NCBI GenBank assembly: GCA_003151495.1
Contig: PLXR01000147.1
Span: forward strand, 1-64,000
Length of the DNA: 64,000 nucleotides
Source of the DNA: Opitutaceae bacterium
Lineage (GTDB): Bacteria; Verrucomicrobiota; Verrucomicrobiia; Opitutales; Opitutaceae
Direction: 5' to 3'
Shown: positions 33,121 through 43,700 of the stretch, piece after piece
How positions within the stretch are numbered: the first letter of the stretch is position 1
Layout of the letters: each line of letters opens with the position of its first letter
Notes under the pieces: model-generated
Seen by the model: only the letters and a program-made list of their open reading frames with translations
Databases searched by the model: none
What the model was told of the DNA's origin: nothing
Program-made: the position numbers and the translations under genes

Positions 33121-33672
33121 GTGGCAACGTGCCCCCCACGATTTGCGCTCGCATTCGCCGCGGTCCTCGCGGCGGGCACCGTGGCTGCGGGTTCAGACGG
33201 GGCACCCGAGGCCTCGGGGGAAATCTCCGCGATGATACGGGCTGGCCTGCCCGTGTTCGAGCCCGGTCCGGACGCCGTGAAGGTCGGTCCGGGGGCGGTG
33301 CAGGAGCGGGCCAGGGTATCCCCGTACGCCGCGCCGGCGCCCGGTGTGGTGCGGATGAGCCCCTATGTGACGCGCGAGAAGAAGGCGCTGACAGACGAGT
33401 CCGTCCTGAGCGAGACGGGCCTTAGCCTCGAGGTGATGGACCGGTACCTGGGCAGCGCGGACAGCTTTGACCGGGGATACCTCAACGTGGTCACGCTCCC
33501 GGAACTCTGGAAGAAGATCCCGATCCTCGGGTCGATCACGGACTTTGCGGGTGTCACGAACGAGGAGCGCGCGATGCGCCAGTACCGGGTCGACAGGAGG
33601 GCGGATATCCTGAGGGAGTTCGCCGATTTCGTGTCGCTCAGTTCCCTGGAGGGCGCGGGTCCTGGCAAGTAG
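33121..33672 (+). CDS. Exported protein of unknown function
   Basis: A 183-aa protein that begins at GTG with a signal peptide (ALAFAAVLAAGTVAAG). A TTG eight codons earlier is an alternative. The mature part contains two short similar segments (ARVSPYAAPAPGVVRMSPYV), a helical stretch (LSETGLSLEVMDRYLGSADS), LPELWKKIPILGSITDF, and an Arg/Glu-rich helix near the end. No family is recognised. It is divergent from the ECF sigma factor gene and shares its promoter gap, which makes it a candidate target of that sigma factor. Confidence 0.68.
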   Translation: MATCPPRFALAFAAVLAAGTVAAGSDGAPEASGEISAMIRAGLPVFEPGPDAVKVGPGAVQERARVSPYAAPAPGVVRMSPYVTREKKALTDESVLSETGLSLEVMDRYLGSADSFDRGYLNVVTLPELWKKIPILGSITDFAGVTNEERAMRQYRVDRRADILREFADFVSLSSLEGAGPGK

Positions 33673-33702
33673 CGGGCCGCCACCCTCCCTTGAATTGAGG
33701 GC

Positions 33703-36153
33703 TTGGCGCGGTGCCGGCGGGCGGTAGGATGCCCCCGCCTGAAAACCCCGGCCATCGCCCTCATTGGATTCGCTGCGGCCGCGCTGGCGGCGCCCGGTCG
33801 AGCGCTTGCCGCCTCGGACAAAGCCCCGCTCGACATGGTCAATTCCGCCTGGCCCTCCGAATGGATCACGTGCCCCGGCGCGGGCGCGCGGAGCCCCGGG
33901 GTCTACCATTTCAGGAAGAGGCTCGAGCTCCGGGAGGCTCCCGTGCATTTCACCCTGCATGTCTCCGCCGACAACCGGTTCGTGCTGTTCGTCAACGGAG
34001 CGCGCGTCGGCGACGGGCCCTCCCGCGGGGACCTGGACCACTGGCGCTACGAGACCTACGACATCGGCAGCCTCCTCAGGGCGGGCGCCAACACGATAGC
34101 CGCGACGGTGTGGAACGCGGGCGCGCTCGCCCCCACCGCGCAGGTGAGCGACCAGACCGGGTTCCTGGTTCAGGGCGAGGGCGAGCTCGAGGCCGTCGCG
34201 GACACCGGGCCGTCGTGGGAGGCCAAGGAGGAGAGGGGCCAGGGATTCCTTCCGATAGACGCGGCGGACGTCCCCAACTACTATGCGGCGAGCCCGGGCG
34301 AGTTTACGGACGGGACCCGGTACGACTGGGACTGGCAGGAGTCCGAGGCGGGCTGGTCCAAGGCCATCACCGTCGGCACGGGCGAGCCCGGCCGGTACCC
34401 GAAGGCGACCCCTGTCGGCACGGGCTCAGGGGTCAACCGCTGGCTCCTCGTCAAGGACACCCTTCCGCAGATGGAGTACACCGACATCCCGATCGGGACG
34501 GTCGTGCGCGTCGAGGGAATGGCGGGGGTCGCGGGGCTGCCCGCAACGGTCCCGGCCCACACCTCGGCAAGGATCCTGATCGACCGCGGCGCCATGGCGA
34601 CGGCGTACCCGGAGCTCACGGTGAGCGGCGGCAGGGGCTCGGCGGTCCGGGTCAGCTATGCCGAGGCGCTCGTGGACTCCAAGGGCCAGAAGGGAAACAG
34701 GAACGAGGTGGCCGGCCGGCGGATGGTCGGCCTTACCGACACGCTCTCGCCCGACGGCGCAAGCGGCCGGAAATGGACGACGCTCTACTGGCGCACGTGG
34801 AGGTACCTCCAGGTCGACGTCCGGACCCAGGACGAGGCGCTCGGACTCGATTCGCTCAAGGCCCATTTCACGGCCTATCCGTTCACGGAGAGGGCCGCCT
34901 TCGAGGCAAGCGACCCGTCCCTAAGGAGGCTCTGGGACATCGGGACGCGCACCGCTCGCCTGAACGCCCACGAGACCTACATGGACTGCCCCTACTGGGA
35001 GCAGCTGCAGTACCTCGGCGACACCCGCATCCAGGCGCTCATCTCCTACGTCGAGTTCGGGGACGACCGGCTCGCCCGCCAGGCGCTCGACGCCTACGAC
35101 GATTCCCGGATCTCCGAGGGCCTCTCCCAGAGCCGCTACCCAAGCTCGATGACCCAGGTCATCCCGACCTTCTCGCTCTACTGGATCGGCATGATCCACG
35201 ACTACTGGCTTTACAGGCCGGACACGGGCTCCCTGCGCGGCTGGGTCGCGCACACCCGGTCCGTCATCGACTGGTACGCGGGCCGCCAGCGCAAGGACGG
35301 ACTCCTCGGCATCATGCCCTGGTGGAACTTCGGGGACTGGACGCGGGACTTCGACTTCGGCGTCCCCCCGCAGGACGCGGACGGGGGCTCCGCGCTCCTC
35401 TCCCTGGACTTCGTCGCCGCCCTGCGCGACGCCGCGGACCTGGAGGCGTACGCGGGAAGCCCCGCCATCGCCGCGGCCGACCGTGCCCGGGCCGCCGCCC
35501 TGGGGGACGCCGTGTGGCGCCTCTGCTGGGACAAGGGGCGCGGGATCCTCGCCGACACCCCGGCGCACGCCCATTTTAGCGAGCAGACGAACGCCATGGG
35601 GGTGCTGACCGACGTCGTCCCGAAGGAGCTCCAGGCCGGGGTCATGCGCTCGGTCCTGGGGCACACCCCGGGGTCCGGCGCGGTTCCCGCGCCCGGGGAG
35701 TTCTCGCCGGCGAGCATCTATTTCAGGTTCTATGTGGCCCGCGCGCTCGACCACGCGGGGCTGTCGGACCAGTACCTGGACACCCTGGGGCCGTGGCGGA
35801 GCATGCTGGAGCTAGGGCTCACCACCTGGGCCGAGACGGCCGAGCCCACGCGCTCCGACGACCACGCGTGGAGCGCCCATCCGAACTTCGACCTTCTTAC
35901 CCTGGTGGCGGGGATCAGGCCGTCCTCGCCGGGATTCCGCACCGTGCTGGTCGCCCCTCACCTGGGTTCATTGACGAAGCTCAGCGCCACCCTGCCCCAC
36001 CCCTACGGGGACATCGTGGTGGATTACCGCCAGGTCCCGGGCGCCTGGGATTTCGACGTCACGCTCCCCCCGGGGCTATCGGGCACCTTCCAATGGTCAG
36101 GCCAGGACTCCCCCCTCTCGGAGGGGCCCAATCACCTCCAGCTCAAACGCTGA
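33703..36153 (+). CDS. Exported alpha-L-rhamnosidase-like protein (GH78 family)
   Basis: An 816-aa secreted hydrolase. The signal peptide is AIALIGFAAAALAAPGRALA. An N-terminal carbohydrate-binding-like beta domain (FTLHVSADNRFVLFVNGARV) and a second beta domain lead to the (alpha/alpha)6 barrel. The active-site region reads YMDCPYWEQLQYLGDTRIQA, a known variant of the GH78 'DCPxRE..GWxGD' motif. SEQTNAMGVLTDVV and TWAETAEPTRSDDHAWSAHP followed by AGIRPSSPGF also match the family. The only in-frame start before the signal peptide is TTG at 33703. Members release terminal L-rhamnose from plant or bacterial glycans. It lies about 9 kb from the sugar-uptake locus and no rhamnose catabolic genes adjoin it. 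Confidence 0.87.
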   Translation: MARCRRAVGCPRLKTPAIALIGFAAAALAAPGRALAASDKAPLDMVNSAWPSEWITCPGAGARSPGVYHFRKRLELREAPVHFTLHVSADNRFVLFVNGARVGDGPSRGDLDHWRYETYDIGSLLRAGANTIAATVWNAGALAPTAQVSDQTGFLVQGEGELEAVADTGPSWEAKEERGQGFLPIDAADVPNYYAASPGEFTDGTRYDWDWQESEAGWSKAITVGTGEPGRYPKATPVGTGSGVNRWLLVKDTLPQMEYTDIPIGTVVRVEGMAGVAGLPATVPAHTSARILIDRGAMATAYPELTVSGGRGSAVRVSYAEALVDSKGQKGNRNEVAGRRMVGLTDTLSPDGASGRKWTTLYWRTWRYLQVDVRTQDEALGLDSLKAHFTAYPFTERAAFEASDPSLRRLWDIGTRTARLNAHETYMDCPYWEQLQYLGDTRIQALISYVEFGDDRLARQALDAYDDSRISEGLSQSRYPSSMTQVIPTFSLYWIGMIHDYWLYRPDTGSLRGWVAHTRSVIDWYAGRQRKDGLLGIMPWWNFGDWTRDFDFGVPPQDADGGSALLSLDFVAALRDAADLEAYAGSPAIAAADRARAAALGDAVWRLCWDKGRGILADTPAHAHFSEQTNAMGVLTDVVPKELQAGVMRSVLGHTPGSGAVPAPGEFSPASIYFRFYVARALDHAGLSDQYLDTLGPWRSMLELGLTTWAETAEPTRSDDHAWSAHPNFDLLTLVAGIRPSSPGFRTVLVAPHLGSLTKLSATLPHPYGDIVVDYRQVPGAWDFDVTLPPGLSGTFQWSGQDSPLSEGPNHLQLKR

Positions 36154-36562
36154 AGATCTCCTCGGGCAGGAAGAAGCGGGCGAGCTCGATCTTGGCGTTC
36201 GCGACGCTGTCGGATGCGTGGACGACGTTCCGCATCATCTCGGTGCCGAAGTCGCCTCGGATCGTTCCCTTTGCGGCCTTGCGGGAGTCGGTGGGACCCA
36301 GGAGGTCGCGCACGCGGCTCACGACCGACTGGCCCTGGAGCGCCATGACGACGACCGGGCGCGAGCTCATGAACTTCTCGATCTCGGGATAGAACGGCAT
36401 TTCCGCGACGTGGGCGTAGTGCTCCCGGAGGATAGCCGGGGTCAGGCGGGTCATCTTGCACGCAACGATCGAAAACCCCGCCTTTTCGAAGCGATCGAGC
36501 ACGTTTCCGACGTGGTGCTTCTCCATGCAGTCAGGCTTAAAGATGATCAGGGTCTTCTCCAT
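36143..36562 (-). CDS. ndk: Nucleoside diphosphate kinase
   Basis: Ndk balances nucleoside triphosphate pools through a phosphohistidine intermediate. At 139 aa it has the usual length. Family motifs are TLIIFKPDCMEK at the N-terminus, ILREHYAHV, GPTDSRKAAKGTIRGDFG and the catalytic NVVHASDS, whose His is phosphorylated. The 3' end overlaps the end of the convergent rhamnosidase gene by 11 nt. It lies 54 nt downstream of the TIGR01777-type epimerase gene and probably shares its transcript. Confidence 0.97.
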   Translation of the reverse strand: MEKTLIIFKPDCMEKHHVGNVLDRFEKAGFSIVACKMTRLTPAILREHYAHVAEMPFYPEIEKFMSSRPVVVMALQGQSVVSRVRDLLGPTDSRKAAKGTIRGDFGTEMMRNVVHASDSVANAKIELARFFLPEEIFSV

Positions 36563-36616
36563 AGGAACGGAAGACCATAGGGAAGCCCCCTGCGATGGAA
36601 AGCATGATTTTGCCCG

Positions 36617-37540
36617 TCAGGCCTCGGCCCTCTCCATGGCAAGAGCCTGATAAAGAGCATCCTCCAGACTCGGGTAGCGGAAGGGGTATCCCGACCTGAG
36701 GAGCTTCAAGGGAACCACGTGGGCGCTCGCAAGGAGCCCCTCGTCGGCGATGCGCCCGAAAAGCAACCTGAGGGCAATCCTTGGGATCGGCATCGGCAAC
36801 TGGTGGCCGTACATCCTGCCGAGCGCCCGCGTGAAGCCGGCGTTCATGACCGCCGTCGGCGACACGACATTGACCGCCCCGGTGAGGTCCGCCTTGCCCA
36901 GGGCGAAGCGTATGGCGCCGACGGCGTCCTCCAGCTCGACCCAGCTCATCCACTGGCGGCCCGTGCCGAGCGCGCAGCCGAGTCCCGCCTTGTAGAACGG
37001 GACGATCCTATGCAGGAGGCCGCCCTGGCCAGAGAGCACGATGCCGAACCTCAGGCACGCGACCCGGGCCCCGGACTCCGCCGCGGTCAGCGCGGCGCCC
37101 TCCCAGTCCCGGCAGAGGTCCGCCAGGAAACCGTTGCCGGGGCCGCTCGACTCGGTGAGCTCCAGGTTGCCCCGGTCGCCGTAGATGCCGGTCGCCGATG
37201 CGCTGATGAATACGCCGGGCCGCCGGGCCGCCGGGTCGCCCGACAAGTCAAATATCTTTGCGAGCGTCTGGGTCGTGTCGATGCGACTGCTGCGGATCTC
37301 ATTGCAGCGCTTGGTCGTCCAGCGCGCGGAGGCCAGGTCGGCCCCGCAGAGGTTGATGATCGCGTCCGCGGAGCGGCAGCTCTCGAGGGGCACCTCCCCG
37401 GCCGCGGGATGCCAGGCCAGCTCGTCCGGCGCCGCCGCGACCCGCCGCACCAGCCGCACGACCTCGTGCCCGTCGGCGCGGAGCGCCGACACGGCCGCGC
37501 CGCCGATCATCCCTGAAGCCCCTGCGATCAGGATCTTCAT
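36617..37540 (-). CDS. TIGR01777/YfcH-type NAD(P)-dependent epimerase
   Basis: A 307-aa extended SDR protein. The Rossmann entrance is MKILIAGASGMIGGAAV. DAIINLCGADLASARWT and VFISASATGIYGDRG (with the Tyr of the catalytic pair) are highly typical of TIGR01777. A DUF1731-like C-terminus follows (RMYGHQLPMPIPRIALRLLFG). I trimmed 21 residues from the ORF-track start. These proteins are widespread but their substrate is largely unknown; some are linked to cell division or nucleotide-sugar metabolism. It lies between the photolyase (66 nt upstream) and ndk. Confidence 0.93.
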   Translation of the reverse strand: MKILIAGASGMIGGAAVSALRADGHEVVRLVRRVAAAPDELAWHPAAGEVPLESCRSADAIINLCGADLASARWTTKRCNEIRSSRIDTTQTLAKIFDLSGDPAARRPGVFISASATGIYGDRGNLELTESSGPGNGFLADLCRDWEGAALTAAESGARVACLRFGIVLSGQGGLLHRIVPFYKAGLGCALGTGRQWMSWVELEDAVGAIRFALGKADLTGAVNVVSPTAVMNAGFTRALGRMYGHQLPMPIPRIALRLLFGRIADEGLLASAHVVPLKLLRSGYPFRYPSLEDALYQALAMERAEA

Positions 37541-37606
37541 GCTGCGCGTCGTGCCCACATATGGCCCATGGATTGATCCCAATTGAGGGACGGAAAAGGG
37601 CAAGCG

Positions 37607-39067
37607 TCATGGATGGGTGTTTCCACGTAGGCTCCTGAAGGCGCCGAGCGCGGCCGCCCGAGCGGCCCCGTGGTCCACGATCGGCCGGGGATAGCCGGTC
37701 CCGAGGCCCACCCCTGCCGAGGCGAGCACGGATTCCGGGGCCTCCCAGGGGGCGTGGAGAAAGCGCGTCGGCAGGGGGCCGAGTTCGGGGACCCACCTGC
37801 GCACGTAGTCGCCCTCGGGATCCCACCGCATACCCTGCTTAACAGGGGCGAAGATCCGGAAATAGGGCGCCGCATCGGCGCCGCAGCCCGCGCTCCACTG
37901 CCAGCCGAGGGTATTGTTCGCCAAGTCGGCATCCACGAGAGTGTTCCAGAACCACCGCGCCCCGTGGATCCACGATATCCTGAGGTGCTTCACGAGGAAC
38001 GAGGCTGCGACCATGCGCACCCGGTTGTGCATCCACCCGCTCTCTTGAAGTTGGCGCATTCCGGCGTCGACGATCGGGTAGCCGGTTCGCCCCTCCTGCC
38101 AGGCCCTGAGCATTGCGTGCCCCTTGTCCTCGGCCCACGGGAATCGGCTGAAGCCCGGCCTGAGCGGAATTGAGGGGGTCGTTGGGAAGTGGAAGAGGAG
38201 GTGGTGCGCGAACTCCCGCCATCCGATCTCGCGCAGGAACGTTGCGGCCTCGGGGTCCCGCGGAAACACACCCGTGTCGGCAGACAGCGCCTTGACGGCG
38301 GCCCAGGCCTGGCGCGGGCCGATTTCCCCGAAATGGAGGTGCGGGGAAAGCAGGGAGGTGCCGTCCCTCCCAGGGCGGTCGCGATCCCGGCCGTAACGCT
38401 TCAGACCTCCCGCGACGAACCGCCGCAACCTCCGGGATGCCCCCTTTTCACCGGGACTCCATCCGCCGGAAGGGATCGGATCCCGGCCGGCCTTGGGAAG
38501 GAGGTCGAGATCGGAGCATTCCAGCGACCGCGGCCACTTCCGGACCCTCGGCCCGAACGCGCCGGCGGGAAGCGCGACCGGGGGAGGAACAGGCAGCTGG
38601 AGGCAATGCCTCCAAAACGGGGTGAAGACCTGGAAGGGCCCTCCCTGCCTGTTCAACACCGCGGGCGGCTCGAAAAGGAGCGCGCTGCAGAAACCCCGCG
38701 CATCGACGCCCCGCCTCTCGAGCGCCGCGTTGACGATCCCTTCCAGCACGGCGGCTCCCGGCTCGTACCGGCGGTTCCAGTAGACCGCCCCCGCCCCCAG
38801 CTCCCGAGCCAGGCCCTCCAGCACGTGCGCGGACGCTCCCCTGGCGACGACCAGGCGCGAGCCCCTCTCGCGGAGCGACGCTTCCAGGGCCACGAGCGAA
38901 TGGTGGAGCCATGCGCGCGACGACGCGCCGGGGGCCCAGGCTCCCTCCCCTTGCGGGTCCCAGATGAAGACCGGCACGACCGGCCCCCCCCGCAGGGCGG
39001 CCGCCGAGAGGGCCGCGTTGTCACGCAGCCGGAGGTCCCGCCTCAGCCAGACAATCGCCGGGGTCAC
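37607..39067 (-). CDS. phr: Deoxyribodipyrimidine photolyase (class I CPD type)
   Basis: A 486-aa light-driven repair enzyme that splits cyclobutane pyrimidine dimers. The N-terminal antenna domain begins AIVWLRRDLRLRDNAAL. The FAD-binding domain shows GWREFAHHLLFHFP, TGYPIVDAGMRQLQESGWMH, NRVRMVAASFLVKHL and NNTLGWQWSAGCGADAAPYF. The Trp residues used for electron transfer are present in this region. Its start overlaps the glgA stop in an ATGA, so the two genes are translationally linked although their functions differ. Confidence 0.96.
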   Translation of the reverse strand: MTPAIVWLRRDLRLRDNAALSAAALRGGPVVPVFIWDPQGEGAWAPGASSRAWLHHSLVALEASLRERGSRLVVARGASAHVLEGLARELGAGAVYWNRRYEPGAAVLEGIVNAALERRGVDARGFCSALLFEPPAVLNRQGGPFQVFTPFWRHCLQLPVPPPVALPAGAFGPRVRKWPRSLECSDLDLLPKAGRDPIPSGGWSPGEKGASRRLRRFVAGGLKRYGRDRDRPGRDGTSLLSPHLHFGEIGPRQAWAAVKALSADTGVFPRDPEAATFLREIGWREFAHHLLFHFPTTPSIPLRPGFSRFPWAEDKGHAMLRAWQEGRTGYPIVDAGMRQLQESGWMHNRVRMVAASFLVKHLRISWIHGARWFWNTLVDADLANNTLGWQWSAGCGADAAPYFRIFAPVKQGMRWDPEGDYVRRWVPELGPLPTRFLHAPWEAPESVLASAGVGLGTGYPRPIVDHGAARAAALGAFRSLRGNTHP

Positions 39068-40506
39068 AGCGCGTCCCGGTAGAGCGCGTCATAGGCCGCA
39101 GCCGCGGTCTTCCAGCTGAAATCGCGCGCCATGCACCGCTGCTGGACCGCGGCGAGGCGCGGCTTGTCGCCGAAGAGCGCCAGGGCGCGCTCAAGCGCGT
39201 CGCGCAGCGAGACGGCGTCCGGCTCGCACATGATTCCGGTTCCTGCCTCCGGATCCTCGTCTGAGTCGCGCACGGTGTCGACCAGGCCGCCCACCCTGCT
39301 CACGACCGGCACGGTCCCGTACACCTGCGAATACATCTGGTTGAGCCCGCAGGGCTCGAAGAGGGACGGCATCAGGAAGAAGTCGCTCCCGGCCTCGATC
39401 AGGTGGCTCATGGACTCGTCGTGCCTCGCGCAGACCGATATCCTCGCCGGCGCCGCGGCCGCGGCCTTTCCCAGCTCCGCCTCCATGCGCCTGTCCCCGG
39501 ACCCGAGGATGACAAACCGGGTGTCCCGCTTCGTGAAGAAATCCGTGTTGGCGAGGACGAGGTCGACGCCCTTCTGCTCGGTGAGGCGGCAGATCATCCC
39601 GTACACCGGTCCCGCGAAGGTCGGATCGAGCCCGCACTGCCTGAGAAGCTCCCTGCGGCAGGTGTTCTTTCCCGCGAGGTCCCTCGCCGAGTAGCGGGCG
39701 GGGATGAGCTTGTCGGTGGAGGGGTTCCACACGTCGGTGTCCACCCCGTTGATGAGTCCCGAGAGGTCGTCGATCCGGGTCTGCACGACCCCCTCGAGCC
39801 CGCACCCGAATTCAGGGGTCTGGATCTCCATGGCGTAGCGTGGACTGACGGTCGTCACGCGGTCCGCGAAGAGGATCCCCGCCTTCAGGAAGTTCACCTG
39901 GCCGTAGTATTCCAGGCCGTCCATGCTGAAGAGCTCGTCGGGCAGGTTGGTCCTCGCGAAGCAGACCGCCGAGAACAGTCCCTGGAAGGCGATGTTGTGG
40001 ATCGTGAACACGGTCTTCATCGCGAGCGTGACCCCGAACCTGCGCTCGGCCTCGCGCAGGAGCAGCGGCAGCAGGGCCGTCTGCCAGTCGTGCGTGTGGA
40101 CGATGTCCGCACCGAGGTCGGCGAGCCGCATGGTCTCCACGACCGCCTTGCAGAAGAAGATGAACCGGTCGGAGTTGTCCTCGTAGTCCCTCTCGCCGTT
40201 GCCGTAGGGGTAGCGCCTGTCGTAGTATTCGTCCCGGCAGACCAGGAACACCGTGAGGTTCTTCCTCGGGGAGAACGTGAGGACGTCGCCCGAGAGGAAC
40301 TGGTCACCCATCTCTATCTTCAGCCGGAACCTCCGCTCGGCGCCGGCGGCGAGCGGATGGGCCAGCGCGTCCCGGTAACCCGGAAGGAAGACCGAGACCT
40401 CGTGGCCCATGTTCACAAACGTCGCCGTCAGGGCCCCCACCGCGTCCGCAAGGCCCCCCGTCTTCATATAGGGGTAAAGCTCACTCGCCGCGTGGACGAT
40501 CTTCAT
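39064..40506 (-). CDS. glgA: Glycogen synthase (GT5)
   Basis: A 480-aa GT5-type glucosyltransferase that extends alpha-1,4-glucan from ADP-glucose. The N-terminal MKIVHAASELYPYMKTGGLADAVG contains the KTGGL nucleotide-sugar site. DIVHTHDWQTALLPLLL, FTIHNIAFQGLF, NFLKAGILFADRVTTVS and PSLFEPCGLNQMYSQVYGT (with the retaining-GT-B Glu) follow. Its length matches bacterial GlgA. It is the first gene of the glgA-phr-epimerase-ndk run. No other glycogen gene is in the window. Confidence 0.97.
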   Translation of the reverse strand: MKIVHAASELYPYMKTGGLADAVGALTATFVNMGHEVSVFLPGYRDALAHPLAAGAERRFRLKIEMGDQFLSGDVLTFSPRKNLTVFLVCRDEYYDRRYPYGNGERDYEDNSDRFIFFCKAVVETMRLADLGADIVHTHDWQTALLPLLLREAERRFGVTLAMKTVFTIHNIAFQGLFSAVCFARTNLPDELFSMDGLEYYGQVNFLKAGILFADRVTTVSPRYAMEIQTPEFGCGLEGVVQTRIDDLSGLINGVDTDVWNPSTDKLIPARYSARDLAGKNTCRRELLRQCGLDPTFAGPVYGMICRLTEQKGVDLVLANTDFFTKRDTRFVILGSGDRRMEAELGKAAAAAPARISVCARHDESMSHLIEAGSDFFLMPSLFEPCGLNQMYSQVYGTVPVVSRVGGLVDTVRDSDEDPEAGTGIMCEPDAVSLRDALERALALFGDKPRLAAVQQRCMARDFSWKTAAAAYDALYRDAL

Positions 40507-40702
40507 GGTGCTTGTTCTGCGGGTTTTGGCTTCCTGGCGGAGATCCCGGCGGCGATGTTGCCGCGGCCGGGGGGACTGAACGTGTCCGTTGGACCAGACT
40601 TGGCGGATATTGGAACGTCAGCCTACCGCGCCGCCGGGCGGGTTGTCGAGACGGAGCGGGAGAAAAAGGAGGGCCCGCCGGCCATGCGACCCGACGAAGC
40701 GC

Positions 40703-43700
40703 CTAGTGCGCTGCGGGGGTGCCGCCCCCACGCGGGGACCGCACGGCGAAAAGGGAGGCTACGAGGAGCAAGAGGCCGGCCGCGGCGACAGCCAGCGAGA
40801 CCCGGAAAAACCGGGGCTCATAGCTGATCCTAACGCGGTAATCCCCCGCCTTCTCGATCACGAGCCCCTGGAAGGCATGGTTCACCCGGATGACCTTCGC
40901 CTCCCTCCCGTTGATCTCGGCGCGGGCGTAGCGCGGCCAAAACACCTCGCAGAGCACGGCAATCCCGGGACCTGGGGCATGGATCGTGAACGCCGTCGTC
41001 CTCTCGGTCAGCGCGTACCCGCTCGCAGGCTCCACGGTGCGTCCCTCCGGGTCCGCCGGCAAGTCCCCCAGCGCATCCTCCGCGGCGTCCCCTGCCTGGA
41101 TCGCGGCGAACGGCCGGCCATCCCCCTTCATCACGAGCCTCACCAGGCCGGCGGGGTCGCGGTACCGGACGACCCGGTCCACGAAGAACGCCCGCGGCCA
41201 GGCCGTCGGGCTCTCATACGTGTCCAGGTCATAGTGCCCGTCAAGGACGAGACCGGAACCGAGCGCGCCGGTCACTGGGTTGTTGAAATAGTACCGCACG
41301 TTCATGAAATCCAGGAACGGCCTGGCCCTGGCGACCGCGTCCCTTTCCAGGTCCAGCCTCCAGTCCCAGAGCCTCGAGATCGGCGCATCCCCGGTGAGCT
41401 CGCGGTAGTAGGGGTTCATGAGCGCGTCGGGCCCCCCGATGCCCTCGAGCCCGTACGCCGCCGACCAGCCCGGGAAGAAGGATCCGTCGATGCCGACTCC
41501 CCGGCCCGGCCCGGCCGCCTGGCCCGCGCGCATGCGCTCCATCGCGGCGGAGGCCGCGTGAAAGTCGGGGCGGGGCCCCGGGTGGAGGGTGTAGTCCTCG
41601 AAGCCGGCCGACGGCGGCTGGAGCCCCTGCCTCCAAAGCAGGAGCCATCCGCAGAGGATGAGCCCGAGGGCCGAGCCGGGCGACAGCCTCCGCGCCGCCA
41701 GGCAACGCCTCGCGATCCACCCCAGCGCCGCCAGCGCGGCGACCAGCGAGACCGCGTAGGCCTTGACAAAACCGCTCGCCCCGAGCGCCTGCCCGGGCTG
41801 CAGCGGGGAAAACACCGGTTCCGAGGCGAAGACCGTGCGCTGGACCGCCTGGCCGAAGGCGACGTAGTGGAACAGGAGCGCGAAGAGGAGCGCGCCCGCG
41901 ATCGCCAGGTCCCCCCTGCCCTCCCGCGTGCCCAGCCGGTCGGCCGCGGCGCAGAATCCGGCGCCGGCCGCGACCGACCAGAGGACGATCAGCGCGCAGG
42001 AGAAGCAGTTGTCGATGTGGGCCACGTTTCGCAGGAAGGGGACCTGAACGATCCATGACGGCGGCACCAGGCCGAACGCCAGCGCCAGCGGCACGAGCGA
42101 GCTCGCCGCGAGGACGATCGCCGTCCTGTTGGCGGACTGCGCGCGCAGTGTCGCCAGGAAGTAGAGCACGCCCGCGAGGACGAGGAAGTTCGCGGACGGG
42201 TTGAACACGAACCCCCCCGGGGTCAGCGGACGGTAGAAGGCCTCGTCGAAGGCCCCGATCAGGAGGGACGGCTGGATCTGGAATGCGCTGGCGGCGTTGT
42301 AGCTCGTGTAGGACAGGCCGAGGGTGGCGAGGAACGTCGTCCAGGCGGGGGCGCTGATCATCGCGAGGAGAACCGCGGACCACGACGCCGCGGCCAGCTT
42401 CCGCAGCCGGACGCCCCAGGGCTCCTGCGCGGCGAGCACGACACACAGGCCAGAGAGGTTCATGGAGAGCAGGAGCATGTAGGCCTCCTTCACGGTCCCG
42501 CTGCACATGAGCGCGAGGTTGGCGGCAACGAGGGCGGCAGCCCAGCGGGCCGCGCCCCTCACGTCCCGGGCCTGCGAGGCCCTGACCCAGCAGTACAGGG
42601 GCCAGGGCGCCAGGCAGAGGCTGAAGTAGGCCGGGTGGTTGAACCTGTAGATGAAGAAGCCGAAGAAGGGCGCCGCGAGGCTGACCAGCGCGGCCGCCGC
42701 GGTGCGGCGCGTGACCGCGAGCACGAGCAGGCCGAGCCCGAGCGCCAGGAGCCATTTCTCGGCCAGGTACTTGAAATCCCAGGCCCATGCGGCGCCGTTC
42801 GCGGCGACTACCAGGAAGTGGACGGGGTCGCCGAACATCGACTGCCCCTGGCCGAGGAGCGGGATGCCCCCGGAGTTGTACCGGTTCCAGAGGGGCCACT
42901 CGCCGTCCCGGAACACCGCGCGGTGCTCGACCATGGAGTACGGGACGTGCTGCCACATGACCGCACCGACATCGGAGCCCTTCACGTCGGTGAGGAACGG
43001 CGACGAGTAGCCGGGAAGGCTTGGCGTCCCGTCGTAGAGGAAGCGCAGGTCCTCTATATTCGCAGCGACGTGGCTCTTGCCGCCCAGTGCGACCGGATAG
43101 GCGCTCAGGACGACGGCGAGGGCCGAAACCGACGCGATCGCCCAGGAGGGCCGGCTCCAGAGCCGCCGAAGCCCCTCCGCCAGCCTCCCCCTGAGGGCCC
43201 CGGCGCTCCCGATCCCCAGAATGGCGGCGGCGAGCAGCAGGAAGACCCCCGCGGCGCGCGGGACCCACTGCCAGGCCAGGGAAGTGAGGCTCGTGAAGAG
43301 CCTGAGGGGCGGACTGAAGCGCAGGATCAGCTGGGGATCGTTTCCGCCGGGGGCGATGTTCACCGCAAGGCCGTCCCCGTCGCGGACCAAGGACTGGATC
43401 TGGTTCTGGGCCCCGAAGTCGTCCAGCCCGACAGGCCGGATCAGGCGCCCTCCCGCCTCGACCATCCTCACGGAGGTGATCACCACCGTCCCGTCCCCGT
43501 CTATCGGGTCGAGGCGAAGGGACGGGTACACGCCTGCGGGCACCGGAAGGCGGTAGGTGGCGGCGCCCCCTCCGGCCGGAACCGCGGCCGAGGACGAGTT
43601 CCTCTCGCTTAAGCCCCCGCCCGAATCCCAGAACACCTGGACCCGGCCCGCCCTCGTCGACTTGAGGCGGACCTCGAGCGCCAGGTCCTTCGCGTCCCTG

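Noticed and set aside
39403-40827. 474-aa plus-strand ORF opposite glgA
   Set aside because: Shadow of glycogen synthase; composition is typical of antisense frames in GC-rich DNA.
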